Below the pieces are notes generated by a model. The model made no database searches, had not been told where the DNA came from, and saw nothing but the letters and a program-made list of their open reading frames with translations. This document shows, one piece after another, positions 8,919-20,640 of a DNA stretch of 64,000 bases (its first letter is position 1; each line of letters opens with the position of its first letter). Position numbers and translations under genes: made by a program. Origin of the DNA: Rhizobium sp. RU36D. Its GTDB lineage: Bacteria; Pseudomonadota; Alphaproteobacteria; Rhizobiales; Rhizobiaceae. Location: contig NZ_FWXU01000004.1 in the NCBI RefSeq assembly GCF_900176345.1, forward strand, positions 186,001 to 250,000. The letters are read 5' to 3'.

Positions 8919-9617
8919 ATGTTGGACGGACCTGATCGCATCCCGGTCGCTACGCGGCTCCGCAATAATTTTCTAACGGGCCTGATCATTTGCGCGCCGG
9001 TGGCGATCACCATCTGGTTGACCTGGACCTTCATCCACTGGGCCGACAGCTGGGTAAAACCCTATATTCCCTCTCGCTACAATCCCGAAAGCTATCTGCA
9101 ATTTGCGATCCCGGGTTTCGGCCTGCTGATCGCCGTTGTGGTCATCACGATGATCGGCTTTCTTGGAAAGAACCTCATCGGACGTTCGATCGTCGATTTC
9201 GGCGAATCGATCCTGCACCGCATGCCCCTGGTGCGGACGATCTATAAAAGCCTGAAGCAAATCTTCGAGACTGTTCTCAAGGAGCAATCGAGCTCGTTCA
9301 AGAAGGTTGGCCTGGTGGAATTCCCAAGCCCCGGCATGTGGGCCCTGGTGTTTATTTCGACCGACGCCGCTGGCGAAGTCGCGGCCCGCTTGAACGAGGA
9401 TGGCGAGGAAATGGTGGCGGTTTTCCTGCCGCCCACGCCAGTTCCGACGGCCGGCTTCCTGATGTTTGTGCCGCGCAGCAAGATCAAGATGCTGGATATG
9501 ACGCCGGAGGAGGGGGCAAAGCTGCTGATTTCGGCTGGTCTCATCACGCCGGATTACAATCCCAAAGGGGTACAGGTGCCGCCTTTACAGGTCAGCCCGC
9601 CCGCAGAAATCGGATAG
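8919..9617 (+). CDS. DUF502 family integral membrane protein
   Basis: A 232-residue protein with two transmembrane segments near residues 20-40 and 65-90 (the first begins FLTGLIICAPVAITIWLTWT), then a soluble region containing the DUF502 hallmark (SIVDFGESILHRMPLVRTIYK-type segment, VLFISTD-like LVFISTDAAGE, VFLPPTPVPTAGFLMFVP). The function of DUF502 is not established. GTG at 8916 directly precedes the ATG chosen here. The 3' end overlaps the convergent recG gene by 26 bases. It follows the GNAT gene by nine bases and may be the last gene of the glmU-glmS unit. Confidence 0.85.
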   Translation: MLDGPDRIPVATRLRNNFLTGLIICAPVAITIWLTWTFIHWADSWVKPYIPSRYNPESYLQFAIPGFGLLIAVVVITMIGFLGKNLIGRSIVDFGESILHRMPLVRTIYKSLKQIFETVLKEQSSSFKKVGLVEFPSPGMWALVFISTDAAGEVAARLNEDGEEMVAVFLPPTPVPTAGFLMFVPRSKIKMLDMTPEEGAKLLISAGLITPDYNPKGVQVPPLQVSPPAEIG

Positions 9618-11697
9618 CCTCGTCGCGGCGGTGCAGATAGAGCAGCGTCCGCACCGCGTCACCCCGCTCGCTTATCAGATCGGGATCACGCTCCAGCAGA
9701 TAGGCCGCGTCCTTGCGGGCGATTTCCAGCAGGTCGCCATGGTGTTCGAGACTGGCGATCCGGAAACCTGGCGTGCCGGACTGGCGGGTCCCCAGCAACT
9801 CGCCTTCGCCGCGAAGCTTGAGATCTTCCTCTGCAATCAGGAAGCCGTCCTCGCTGTCACGCAGGATGGAGAGCCGCGCCCGCCCGTTTTCACTGAGCGG
9901 CCCCTTATACAACAGGATGCAGCTTGACGCCTCGGCACCGCGTCCGACGCGACCGCGCAACTGGTGCAACTGCGCCAGGCCGAAGCGCTCGGCATGCTCG
10001 ATCACCATGATCGTGGCATCTGGCACATCGACACCGACTTCCACGACCGTCGTTGCCACCAGCAGCCGCGTTTCGCCGTTCTTGAAGGCGAGCATGGCGG
10101 CGTCCTTGTCCGGTCCGCTCATCCGGCCATGCACCAGGCCGACAGGGGCACCGATCATCATAGACAGCACGGCATGGCGCTCCTCCGCCGACATCAACTC
10201 GCTTTCCTCTGTCTCCTCCACAAGCGGGCATATCCAATAGGCCTTCTTGCCCTCAGCCACGGCGACCCGCAGCCGCTCCACGATATCCTCGATGCGATCG
10301 GTCGGGACGGTCACCGTCTGGATCGGCTTGCGGCCGGCCGGCTTTTCGGTGAGCTTTGAGACATCCATGTCGCCGAAGGCCGCCAGCACCAGCGTGCGCG
10401 GGATGGGCGTAGCGGTCATGACCAGCATATGCGGCGAGATGCCCTTGGCCGTTAGGCGTAGGCGCTGATGCACGCCGAATCGATGTTGCTCATCGACGAC
10501 GGCCAGCAGAAGGTTGTTGTAGATCACCGAATCCTGGAACAGCGCATGGGTGCCGATGATGATCTGCGCGGCGCCGGATGCAATGCGCTCGGTGATCGCC
10601 TCGCGCTCGCGGCCCTTGGTGCGGCCGGTCAACACCTCGACAGTTACTCCCGCCGCTGCCGCCAGCTTCGAGATCGTGGCATAATGCTGCCGCGCCAAAA
10701 TTTCCGTGGGCGCCATCAGCACGGCCTGACCGCCGCCCTCAATGGCGGCCGCCATGGCCAGCAAGGCCACCAGCGTCTTGCCGGCCCCGACATCGCCCTG
10801 CAGCAGTCGCAGCATGCGCTGGTCCGATGCCATATCCCTCAGGATATCGGCAACAGCCTCCGACTGACTGCGCGTCGGCGAAAAAGGCAGGGCGGCCAGG
10901 ATTTTTGACGACAGTTTACCGGTTGGTACGATTGGCGTCCCTGCGACGCGCCGGAGTTTCGCCCGGACCATGGCCAGCGAGACTTGGCCCGCCAGAAACT
11001 CGTCATAGGCCAGACGCCGCCGGGCGGGCGCCTGCGGGTCAGCATCCCGATCGTCGCGCGGGTGGTGCAATTGTTCGAAGCTTTGCCGGGCCGGGGCAAA
11101 GCCCTGTTTGGAGACCAGTGACGGGTCGATCCATTCGGGAAAATCCGGAAGCCGAGTCAGCGCGTTTTCAACCGCCTTGCGCAGCATCTTGGGCGAAAGG
11201 CCAGCGGTCAGCGGATAGACTGGCTCAACCATCGGCAGGTTTCCCGCCTCGCTTTCGCGCACCATGTAATCAGGGTGAACCATCGAGGCACGGCCGTTGA
11301 ACCATTCGACCTTGCCCGACACCATCAGCCGTTCGTCCAGCGGAGCCGCCTTTTCCAGCCAGTTGCCCTTGACCTTGAAGAAGGTCAGCGCCAGTTCGCC
11401 GGTGTCATCCTGCAGGATGATGCGATAGGGCAGATTGGACTTGCCCGCGGGCGGTGGCAGGTGCCGGATCACGTCGCCGACCACCGTGACGACAGCGCCT
11501 TCTTGCGCATAGGCGATACCGGGCTGGTGGCGGCGGTCGATCAGCCGGTGAGGGGCAAGGAACAGCAGGTCCACCACGCGGGCGTCCTCCGCATCCTCGC
11601 GTCCCAGAAGGGTAGCTAGAAGCTGGGCCAATTTTGGTCCAACGCCGGTCAACGACGATAGGGGAGAAAACAACGGGTCGAGCAGGGTAGGGCGCAT
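9592..11697 (-). CDS. recG: ATP-dependent DNA helicase RecG
   Basis: A 701-residue RecG, close to the usual 690-700. The N-terminal wedge/OB domain (residues 1-200 approx.; GVVTVVGDVIRH region) precedes a superfamily 2 helicase core with Walker A GDVGAGKT, motif II DEQH (VVDEQHRFGV), motif III TATPIPRT and motif VI QLRGRVGRG. RecG remodels stalled replication forks and branch-migrates recombination intermediates. It is transcribed away from sdhE-mfd, and its end overlaps the DUF502 gene. Start: ATG at 11697; the next gene on the other strand begins 99 bases away. Confidence 0.96.
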   Translation of the reverse strand: MRPTLLDPLFSPLSSLTGVGPKLAQLLATLLGREDAEDARVVDLLFLAPHRLIDRRHQPGIAYAQEGAVVTVVGDVIRHLPPPAGKSNLPYRIILQDDTGELALTFFKVKGNWLEKAAPLDERLMVSGKVEWFNGRASMVHPDYMVRESEAGNLPMVEPVYPLTAGLSPKMLRKAVENALTRLPDFPEWIDPSLVSKQGFAPARQSFEQLHHPRDDRDADPQAPARRRLAYDEFLAGQVSLAMVRAKLRRVAGTPIVPTGKLSSKILAALPFSPTRSQSEAVADILRDMASDQRMLRLLQGDVGAGKTLVALLAMAAAIEGGGQAVLMAPTEILARQHYATISKLAAAAGVTVEVLTGRTKGREREAITERIASGAAQIIIGTHALFQDSVIYNNLLLAVVDEQHRFGVHQRLRLTAKGISPHMLVMTATPIPRTLVLAAFGDMDVSKLTEKPAGRKPIQTVTVPTDRIEDIVERLRVAVAEGKKAYWICPLVEETEESELMSAEERHAVLSMMIGAPVGLVHGRMSGPDKDAAMLAFKNGETRLLVATTVVEVGVDVPDATIMVIEHAERFGLAQLHQLRGRVGRGAEASSCILLYKGPLSENGRARLSILRDSEDGFLIAEEDLKLRGEGELLGTRQSGTPGFRIASLEHHGDLLEIARKDAAYLLERDPDLISERGDAVRTLLYLHRRDEAIRFLRAG

Positions 11698-11796
11698 AGC
11701 CGCGTCAAGATGCGACGGAAATTACGGCCTTGGCAAGGCTGACAAGCTACATCTCAGGCGTTATAGAGGCGCATCAACAGGAAGGTGGCATAAGAC

Positions 11797-12110
11797 ATGA
11801 CAGGCCTGGTACGCAGCAGCGCCGATCTCGACGTCAGGCGGCGGCGGATTCTGTTCCGCTGCTGGCATCGCGGCATCCGCGAAATGGACCTGATGCTTGG
11901 CCAGTTTGCCGAGAACGAAATCGCGGATCTGTCCGAAACCGATCTCGACGAGCTTGAGACGATCATGGCCGAAGAGGACAATGATCTGGTGAAATGGGTC
12001 ACGGGCGCCGAGCCGATACCGGAGCGCTTCCAGACGCCTCTGTTTCATCGGATAGCAGCCCACCGCCCGGGCTTCGATCCGGTCACCGCTGATGGTGTCG
12101 GTACAGTCGA

Positions 12111-12114
<4 letters not shown>
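11797..12114 (+). CDS. sdhE: FAD assembly factor SdhE (succinate dehydrogenase flavinylation)
   Basis: A 105-residue protein of the SdhE/YgfY (DUF339) family, which promotes covalent attachment of FAD to succinate dehydrogenase SdhA. The five-helix fold's conserved surface motif RGxxE is present in HRGIREMDLMLGQF. The arginine run RRRRILFRCWHRG matches the family start. It shares a small gap with divergent recG and its stop overlaps the mfd start by four bases (ATGA). Linking this respiratory assembly factor with a repair gene is characteristic of alphaproteobacterial genomes as I know them. Confidence 0.92.
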
Positions 12115-15614
<3,500 letters not shown>

Positions 15615-15627
15615 GCAAGGTGCTGCT

Positions 15628-15650
15628 GCCGGAGGGCTTATCGCTCCGGC
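15628..15650. terminator. Weak hairpin between convergent mfd and EamA gene
   Basis: GCCGGAG at 15628-15634 can pair with CTCCGGC at 15644-15650 across a nine-base loop. The two genes converge here, 23 bases apart, and the right arm lies inside the last codons of the EamA gene. There is no U-run on either strand, so intrinsic termination would be inefficient. Confidence 0.3.
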
Positions 15651-16588
15651 TTCACCATCGCATCCGCCTGGCCATCTGGTGTCATTGGCGGTGGCAGCGG
15701 CACGCCCTTGGTGCGTTCGCGTGACAGCGTCAGCAGACCCGAGCCGACAATCAGTACGATCCCGGCCAGCATCGGCGCATCAACGGCGTCGCCGAAGATC
15801 AGGTAGCCGAACAGGATCGCCCAGATCATCTGGCTGTATTGAGTCGGCGCGAGGATCGCCGCTGGCGTGTAGAAGGCGGCATACATGATCAGCACGTTGC
15901 CCACGGCGCCGAGAAGGCCGTAGGCTGCCAGCAGCAGCCAATCCTGCGGGGCAGGCGGTGTGTAGGACGGGATCATCGCCAGTCCGCAGATCACCAGGAT
16001 GCCAAGCAGGCCCGAGCCATATTGCGACAGATTCTTTTCCGAAGGCCCCACGGCGCGGAACACCACGATGGAAACGGCACCGGATATGCCGGCCAGCACA
16101 GCGCCGGCATGGCCGATCGAAAGCTCGCGGAAGCCAGGCCTCAGTACGATCAGCACGCCGATAAATCCGAGCGCCACCGCACCCCAGCGCTTGAGGCCAA
16201 CGATTTCCTTGAGAAAGATCACCGACATGATGGTGACGAAGGACGGCAGCAGGAAGATCAGGCAGAAGGCTTCGGCCATAGAGAGGTGCGTGAAGGCGGT
16301 GACGCTGCCGATGCAGCCGAGGCCTTTGGCGACAAAGCGCACGATCCATAGCGGCCGGTTGGTTGTAGCGAAGATGTCGCTCCAGCGGTCGGCCTTCTTC
16401 TTGAGGAAGGGCAGGGCAGCAGCGCCGAAACAGGCACCGAAGAAAGCCGATTCGAAGGGCGACATGCGCCCCGCGATATATTTGACGGCGGCATCACTGC
16501 AGGAATAGGCGGCAAAGGCCGCAAATGCGAGCAGGATGCCCTTGAAAATCTGATCGGAGCGCAAGGCAGACTCGGGTGCTGGAAGCAA
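15638..16588 (-). CDS. EamA (DMT superfamily) transporter
   Basis: A 316-residue inner-membrane protein with about ten transmembrane helices arranged as two EamA repeats of five (for example GILLAFAAFAAYSCSDAAVK at the start, and ILAPTQYSQMIWAILFGYLIF in the second half). Such proteins export metabolites or take up small solutes, and the substrate is not predictable. No ATG stands near the first helix. TTG at 16588 and an internal TTG eight codons later (LRSDQIFKGIL) are both possible, so the first residues are uncertain. A 14-base palindrome abuts the start. It faces mfd and follows the FrnE-like gene by 50 bases, so the two may be cotranscribed. Confidence 0.8.
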   Translation of the reverse strand: MLPAPESALRSDQIFKGILLAFAAFAAYSCSDAAVKYIAGRMSPFESAFFGACFGAAALPFLKKKADRWSDIFATTNRPLWIVRFVAKGLGCIGSVTAFTHLSMAEAFCLIFLLPSFVTIMSVIFLKEIVGLKRWGAVALGFIGVLIVLRPGFRELSIGHAGAVLAGISGAVSIVVFRAVGPSEKNLSQYGSGLLGILVICGLAMIPSYTPPAPQDWLLLAAYGLLGAVGNVLIMYAAFYTPAAILAPTQYSQMIWAILFGYLIFGDAVDAPMLAGIVLIVGSGLLTLSRERTKGVPLPPPMTPDGQADAMVKPER

Positions 16589-16589
16589 T

Positions 16590-16603
16590 CTTCACGCGTG
16601 AAG
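16590..16603. promoter_or_regulatory. 14-base perfect palindrome at the EamA gene start
   Basis: CTTCACG followed by its exact complement CGTGAAG lies directly in front of the TTG start of the EamA gene and 36 bases after the end of the FrnE-like gene. A further TGTGAAG half-like site follows at about 16607-16613. It could be an operator or a small hairpin; I know of no regulator for it. Confidence 0.3.
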
Positions 16604-16638
16604 CTGTGTGAAGTGCTTATGCCCGGCAGCCCCATGCG

Positions 16639-17310
16639 TCAATTCAGATTTCGCTGCTCATCCTGCTTGGTCGCCGCGATCTGGCGCAGGGCATTGGCAA
16701 ACTCATCAACCGGCTGCGCGCCGCTCACCGCATAGCGCTGGTCGATGATGAAGAATGGCACGCCGTTCACGCCCATCTGTTGTGCTGCAGAGATCTCATC
16801 CCGAACCGTATCCTTGTCGGCTTCGCCTGAAAGCAAGGTGTTGACGACGGCGCGGTCAAGACCCGATGCTTCGGCAATATCGAGGAGGACCTGCCGGTCG
16901 CCTACGTTGCGGCCCTCTTCGAAATTGGCCTTGAACAGCGCATCGACCACCCGGTTCTGAACCTCACGGCCCTCCACTGCTGCCCAATGCGAAAGGCGAT
17001 GGGCGTCCAGCGTGTTGGGACCAACCTTTACCGCGGCAAAGTCGAAGGCAATGCCCACTTCCGCGCCGAGCTTGGTCAGCTGTGCATGGGCGCGATCCAT
17101 GTTTTCCTTGCCACCCAGCTTGGCCGCGAGCGCCTTCTGGTGATCGACACCCTCTGGCGGATAGTCCGGGTTGAGCTGGTAGGGGCGCCAGTTCACATCC
17201 ACGCCGATCTCGTCCTGGATCTGGGCGATCGCGAGTTCCAGCCGGGCCTTGCCCAGATAGCACCAGGGGCAGACGACGTCCGACACGACGTCAATGGTGA
17301 TGCGCTGCAT
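16639..17310 (-). CDS. DsbA-family oxidoreductase, FrnE-like (2-hydroxychromene-2-carboxylate isomerase fold)
   Basis: A 223-residue cytosolic thioredoxin-fold protein with the DsbA helical insertion. The active-site motif CPWC appears at once (DVVCPWCYLGKARLE, residues 10-24) and the cis-proline loop is GVNGVPFFIID near residue 178. No signal peptide is visible. FrnE-type proteins act as disulfide isomerases or oxidoreductases in polyketide and stress pathways; the physiological substrate here is unknown. The start is ATG at 17310 with GGAAAGGATTTAGC upstream. The EamA gene follows on the same strand. Confidence 0.87.
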   Translation of the reverse strand: MQRITIDVVSDVVCPWCYLGKARLELAIAQIQDEIGVDVNWRPYQLNPDYPPEGVDHQKALAAKLGGKENMDRAHAQLTKLGAEVGIAFDFAAVKVGPNTLDAHRLSHWAAVEGREVQNRVVDALFKANFEEGRNVGDRQVLLDIAEASGLDRAVVNTLLSGEADKDTVRDEISAAQQMGVNGVPFFIIDQRYAVSGAQPVDEFANALRQIAATKQDEQRNLN

Positions 17311-17339
17311 GCTAAATCCTTTCCAGGGAGGGCGGGTCT

Positions 17340-17373
17340 AAAAAAATATCCTCGCGACTTAAGCCGCGAGGAT
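17340..17373 (-). terminator. Intrinsic terminator of the YejA-like gene
   Basis: On the minus strand a perfect nine-base stem (ATCCTCGCG with CGCGAGGAT, 17365-17373 and 17348-17356) with an eight-base loop is followed by ATTTTTTT. It lies 55 bases after the stop of the upstream minus-strand gene (ends 17428) and before the start of the FrnE-like gene, separating the two units. Confidence 0.88.
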
Positions 17374-17427
17374 TTGGTTTTCAACCAGTTACGTGGAGGG
17401 AACTACCCGGAAAAACCACAGAATGCG

Positions 17428-19257
17428 CTATTGCACCCGGGTGTCATACCAGGTCGGCAGCTGGTAGCCATAAAGCGGCGTCGTATCCGGACGGCCTATA
17501 TGCTTCCACCGCGCCACCCATTGTTCGCCGACGTGATAGAGCGGCACGACGTAATGGCCGGACACCAGCAGCCGGTCATAGGCGCGCACGGCGGCCCGGA
17601 AATCCTCCAGGCTGCGGGCATTGACGAGCGCGTCGATCATCCGGTCGATATCGGGATCGGCCACGCCGGCATAATTGAAGCTGCCCTGGGCGTCGCGCGA
17701 TGCCGAGCCCCAGCGGTTGATCTGTTCGGCACCTGGTGACAACGAAGAGGTATAGGCCTTGACGATCATGTCGTAGTCGAAGCTGTTCGAGCGGGCCTGA
17801 TACTGGGCATCATCAACGGTGCGGATCGTCATGGTGACGCCGACCAGGGCCAGCGCTCGCTGATAGGCGATCGCCATCTTCTCCTGGCCTTCGTTCTGCG
17901 TCATCACCTCGAAGGTGAAGGGCTTGCCCTGGGCATCCACCATCTTGCCGTTGCTGATGGAATAGCCGGCGGCCCGCATCAGTTCCACCGTACGGCGCAG
18001 GATGTTGCGATCGGCTCCCGAGCCATCGGAGACCGGCAAGACATAGGTTCCGGCCAGGATCGCGGGATCGATCCGGTCGCGCGCGGCACCAAGCAGGTTG
18101 AGTTCGCGATCGTCAGCGGCATTGCCATAAGCGCCGAGCGACGAATTCTGCCAGAAGCTTTGGCTGCGCTTGAATGCGCCGCTATACAGGTTCTTGTTCA
18201 CCCACTCGAAATCGAAGGCGAGGGTGAGGGCTTCACGCACCCGTGGATCGGCAAAGATCGGCCGCCGCGTATTAAAGACGAAACCGAGCATGCCCGAGGG
18301 CAGGCCGGGCTGGAAAACTTCCTTCACCACATCGCCATTCGCCGCGGCCGGGAAATCATAGGCCCTGGCCCAGTGACCCGCATCGCCATCCGGATAGATC
18401 GAGACGTCGCCTTTCTTGAAGGCCTCAAACAGGATATTGTCCTGCAGGAAATAGGTAACCGAGATCTCGTCGTAATTATCAAAGCCGACCTTGGATGGGA
18501 TATCCTTGCCCCAGTAGTTGGGATCGCGCTCCCACACGATCTTCTCGCCGGGCTGGATCGACTTGATCTTGTAGGGGCCGGAGCCGAGCGGCGGATTAAG
18601 CGACGTCTGGTCGAATGTCGCAGGATCGATCGCATGCTGCGGCAGGATCGGTGACATCGCGATGATCAGCGGTGTTTCGCGATTGGCCTTGTCATTGAAG
18701 GTAAAGCGAACGGAGCGATCGCCGACCTTTTCCATCTTCTCTACCACGGCCAGCCGTCGGTTATAGGGCGGGCGGCCCTTTTCCTGCAGCAGGTTGAACG
18801 AGAAGATCACGTCTTCGGGCGTCACCGGCTTACCATCCTGCCAGCGGGCGGCCGGATTGAGGTTGAACTGGATGAAGGTACGATCTTCATCCCATTCTAC
18901 CGTCTCGGCGAGCAACCCATAGAGAGAAAAGGGCTCGTCGCTAGAGCGCGTCATCAGTGATTCGTAGAGCAGGTTGCCGTATTCCGGATCCCAGACGCCA
19001 CGGGCCGTCGTGCGCATGCCCTTGAGGACGAAAGAGTTCAGGGCGTCGAAGGTCCCCACCACCCCATAGGAAACCTTGCCGCCTTTCTTCACGTCCGGCT
19101 TCACATAGGGGAAGTGCTTGTAGTCCCGAGGCAGAGCCGGTTCGCCGTGCATGGCAATGCCATGCACGGGTTCGGCTTGGGCCAGGCCGGCTGTCATCAG
19201 GAATGCGAGGCCGAAAACAAGCTTGCGCACGGATGGTCCTTTCAGGAAGATTCGCAA
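17428..19257 (-). CDS. ABC transporter substrate-binding protein, family 5 (YejA/oligopeptide type), orphan
   Basis: A 609-residue periplasmic protein. Residues 1-28 are a Sec signal peptide (basic start, hydrophobic LVFGLAFLMTAGL, cleavage after AQA). The mature part is an SBP family 5 (peptide/nickel) protein of the YejA subgroup, recognised by GIAMHGEPALP, KGGKVSYGVVGTFDALN, LYESLMTRS and GSGPYKIKS. YejA-like proteins bind peptides or microcin C-type compounds. No permease or ATPase gene is adjacent, so it must pair with a transporter encoded elsewhere. An intrinsic terminator follows it. It is divergent from the IalB gene. Confidence 0.9.
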   Translation of the reverse strand: MRIFLKGPSVRKLVFGLAFLMTAGLAQAEPVHGIAMHGEPALPRDYKHFPYVKPDVKKGGKVSYGVVGTFDALNSFVLKGMRTTARGVWDPEYGNLLYESLMTRSSDEPFSLYGLLAETVEWDEDRTFIQFNLNPAARWQDGKPVTPEDVIFSFNLLQEKGRPPYNRRLAVVEKMEKVGDRSVRFTFNDKANRETPLIIAMSPILPQHAIDPATFDQTSLNPPLGSGPYKIKSIQPGEKIVWERDPNYWGKDIPSKVGFDNYDEISVTYFLQDNILFEAFKKGDVSIYPDGDAGHWARAYDFPAAANGDVVKEVFQPGLPSGMLGFVFNTRRPIFADPRVREALTLAFDFEWVNKNLYSGAFKRSQSFWQNSSLGAYGNAADDRELNLLGAARDRIDPAILAGTYVLPVSDGSGADRNILRRTVELMRAAGYSISNGKMVDAQGKPFTFEVMTQNEGQEKMAIAYQRALALVGVTMTIRTVDDAQYQARSNSFDYDMIVKAYTSSLSPGAEQINRWGSASRDAQGSFNYAGVADPDIDRMIDALVNARSLEDFRAAVRAYDRLLVSGHYVVPLYHVGEQWVARWKHIGRPDTTPLYGYQLPTWYDTRVQ

Positions 19258-19497
19258 AATCGCGGCAAAATACCATGAACACCGGCAAATCCAACCTCAC
19301 CTTAGGTTATTTGCCTTGCGGTGCCGGGAAACCACCAAAGAAGTGCTGGATATTCGCGACGCTGCGATGTAACAGGATGCCCAGGAAGTCGAGGTCATGT
19401 ATTTGCCTCAATTAAACGACAGGTGACTGGGCACTATCGTTAACCACACCGGTTCGCCAAGTCGCTTCCGATTGGATTTCAGGAGACGGATTTCGTT
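19258..19497. other. Divergent intergenic region (YejA-like gene / ialB)
   Basis: This 240-base stretch between two divergently transcribed envelope genes must hold both promoters. It contains AGGAGA at 19481-19486 as the ribosome binding site for the IalB gene. I see no convincing -35/-10 pair, operator palindrome or small reading frame. Confidence 0.4.
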
Positions 19498-20136
19498 ATG
19501 ATGCTCACACCAATCACATCCATGCGCGGCGCGCTGTCCGCTCTCGCGCTTACCATTGGCGCCGCGAGCCTGCCGCATATGGCTGCTGCGCAGGAGGCCG
19601 CTCCGGCTGGCGCACCGCCGCAGGGATGGTTCAAGACCTGCGCCAAGCAGGAAGACGCCGACGTCTGCATCGTGCAGAACCAGCTGGTCGCACAGAATGG
19701 TCAGCTGATCACGGCCGTTGGCCTGATCACCGTCGAGGGCAAGGTCAACCGCAAGCTGATGCAGGTCTCGGTTCCGGCCGCGCGCCTGATCCCGCCGGGC
19801 GTTACCATGCAGATCGATGGCGGCAAGCCGCAGAAGTTTGACTACGCGGTCTGCCTTCCTGATCGCTGCACGGCGGAAATTCCGCTGACCGATGCCATCA
19901 TCGCCAGCCTGAAGAAGGGCAGCGAAGTGGTCTTCACCTCGATCAACTTCCGCCGCATTCCGAACCCGATCAAGATCGCGCTCGAAGGCTTCACCGGTGC
20001 GTATGATGGCGAAGCGATCACCCAGTCGCAGGCTGAAGAGCGCCAGCGTGCACTGCAGGAAGCGATGCAGAAGAAGAACGAAGAAGCCCGCAAGGCTCTC
20101 GAAGACGCACAGAAGGCTTCCAAGCAGGGCCAGTAA
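19498..20136 (+). CDS. Invasion-associated locus B (IalB) family periplasmic protein
   Basis: A 212-residue exported protein. A signal peptide (residues 1-33 approx., ending MAAAQE) precedes the IalB domain with GWFKTCAKQEDADVC, NRKLMQVSVPAARLIPPGV and the paired cysteines of VCLPDRCTAEIPL. The last 45 residues are a charged helix rich in Glu, Lys and Gln (AEERQRALQEAMQKKNEEA) that may form a coiled coil. IalB was described in Bartonella as an erythrocyte invasion factor, but the family is common in non-pathogenic rhizobia where its role is unclear. Start: ATG at 19498 (a second ATG follows). A strong intrinsic terminator follows the gene. Confidence 0.9.
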   Translation: MMLTPITSMRGALSALALTIGAASLPHMAAAQEAAPAGAPPQGWFKTCAKQEDADVCIVQNQLVAQNGQLITAVGLITVEGKVNRKLMQVSVPAARLIPPGVTMQIDGGKPQKFDYAVCLPDRCTAEIPLTDAIIASLKKGSEVVFTSINFRRIPNPIKIALEGFTGAYDGEAITQSQAEERQRALQEAMQKKNEEARKALEDAQKASKQGQ

Positions 20137-20159
20137 TCCCGGACCATTGCTTCAGACGA

Positions 20160-20186
20160 AAAAAGCCCGGTTTGTCCGGGCTTTTT
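20160..20186 (+). terminator. Intrinsic terminator of the IalB gene
   Basis: AAAAAGCCCGG at 20160-20170 pairs perfectly with CCGGGCTTTTT at 20176-20186 around a five-base loop. The 3' arm supplies the U-run. It sits 24 bases after the stop. The A/T tails make it usable from the hspQ side as well. Confidence 0.93.
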
Positions 20187-20229
20187 GCATTTGAGGGGAC
20201 TGAGCGGCTTGGGAGACCGCTGTCAGGCC

Positions 20230-20559
20230 TCAATGGGCGAAATTCATCCGCGGCTTGTAGCGCCCCGCCTGTTCCATAACGAAGATCTGCTGCACATGGG
20301 GGTTCCTGAGCGGCAGCTGGCTTTCGTCATGCTCCAGATTCTGCTCGGAGACGTAAGCGACATATTCGGTTTCGTCGTTTTCAGCCAGCAGGTGGTAGAA
20401 TGGCTGGTCCTTGCGAGGACGCACTTCCGCCGGAATGGAGTTCCACCATTCCTCGGTATTGGCGAATTCCGGATCGACATCGAAAATCACGCCCCGAAAC
20501 GGGAACACCTTGTGACGGACGACATCACCGATGGCAAATTGAGCGATACGTTGCTTCAT
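20230..20559 (-). CDS. hspQ: Heat shock protein HspQ (hemimethylated-DNA-binding YccV-like fold)
   Basis: A 109-residue HspQ. The conserved core is FAIGDVVRHKVFPFRGVIFDVDPEF, followed by PFYHLLAENDETEYVAYVSEQNL (each within the translated frame). HspQ modulates proteolysis (Lon specificity factor in gamma-proteobacteria) and is a heat shock protein. The open frame extends 17 residues upstream, but a sigma-32-like promoter covers that region, so the start is put at the ATG at 20559 (MKQRIAQF), with AAAGGA nine bases ahead; ATG at 20568 is the alternative. An apparent single-gene unit. Confidence 0.9.
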   Translation of the reverse strand: MKQRIAQFAIGDVVRHKVFPFRGVIFDVDPEFANTEEWWNSIPAEVRPRKDQPFYHLLAENDETEYVAYVSEQNLEHDESQLPLRNPHVQQIFVMEQAGRYKPRMNFAH

Positions 20560-20582
20560 GGCTTTCATCCTTTCCCTTGATA

Positions 20583-20611
20583 ATCTGGGGTCAGAATTGC
20601 CGGATATCAAG
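20583..20611 (-). promoter_or_regulatory. Sigma-32 (RpoH) type promoter of hspQ
   Basis: Read on the minus strand, CTTGATA (20611-20605), a 14-base spacer and CCCCAGAT (20590-20583) match the heat shock consensus CTTGAAA-N13-17-CCCCATNT in all but two positions. Transcription would begin near 20576, about 17 bases ahead of the ATG at 20559. This agrees with the known heat induction of hspQ in other bacteria. Confidence 0.7.
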
Positions 20612-20640
20612 AGTGAAGCCCCATATCTGTTGCAAAACTG

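Noticed and set aside
17340..17373. Hairpin first considered as part of the FrnE-like gene leader
   Set aside because: The U-run lies on the minus strand after the stem, and the stem follows the YejA-like stop, so it is better read as that gene's terminator.
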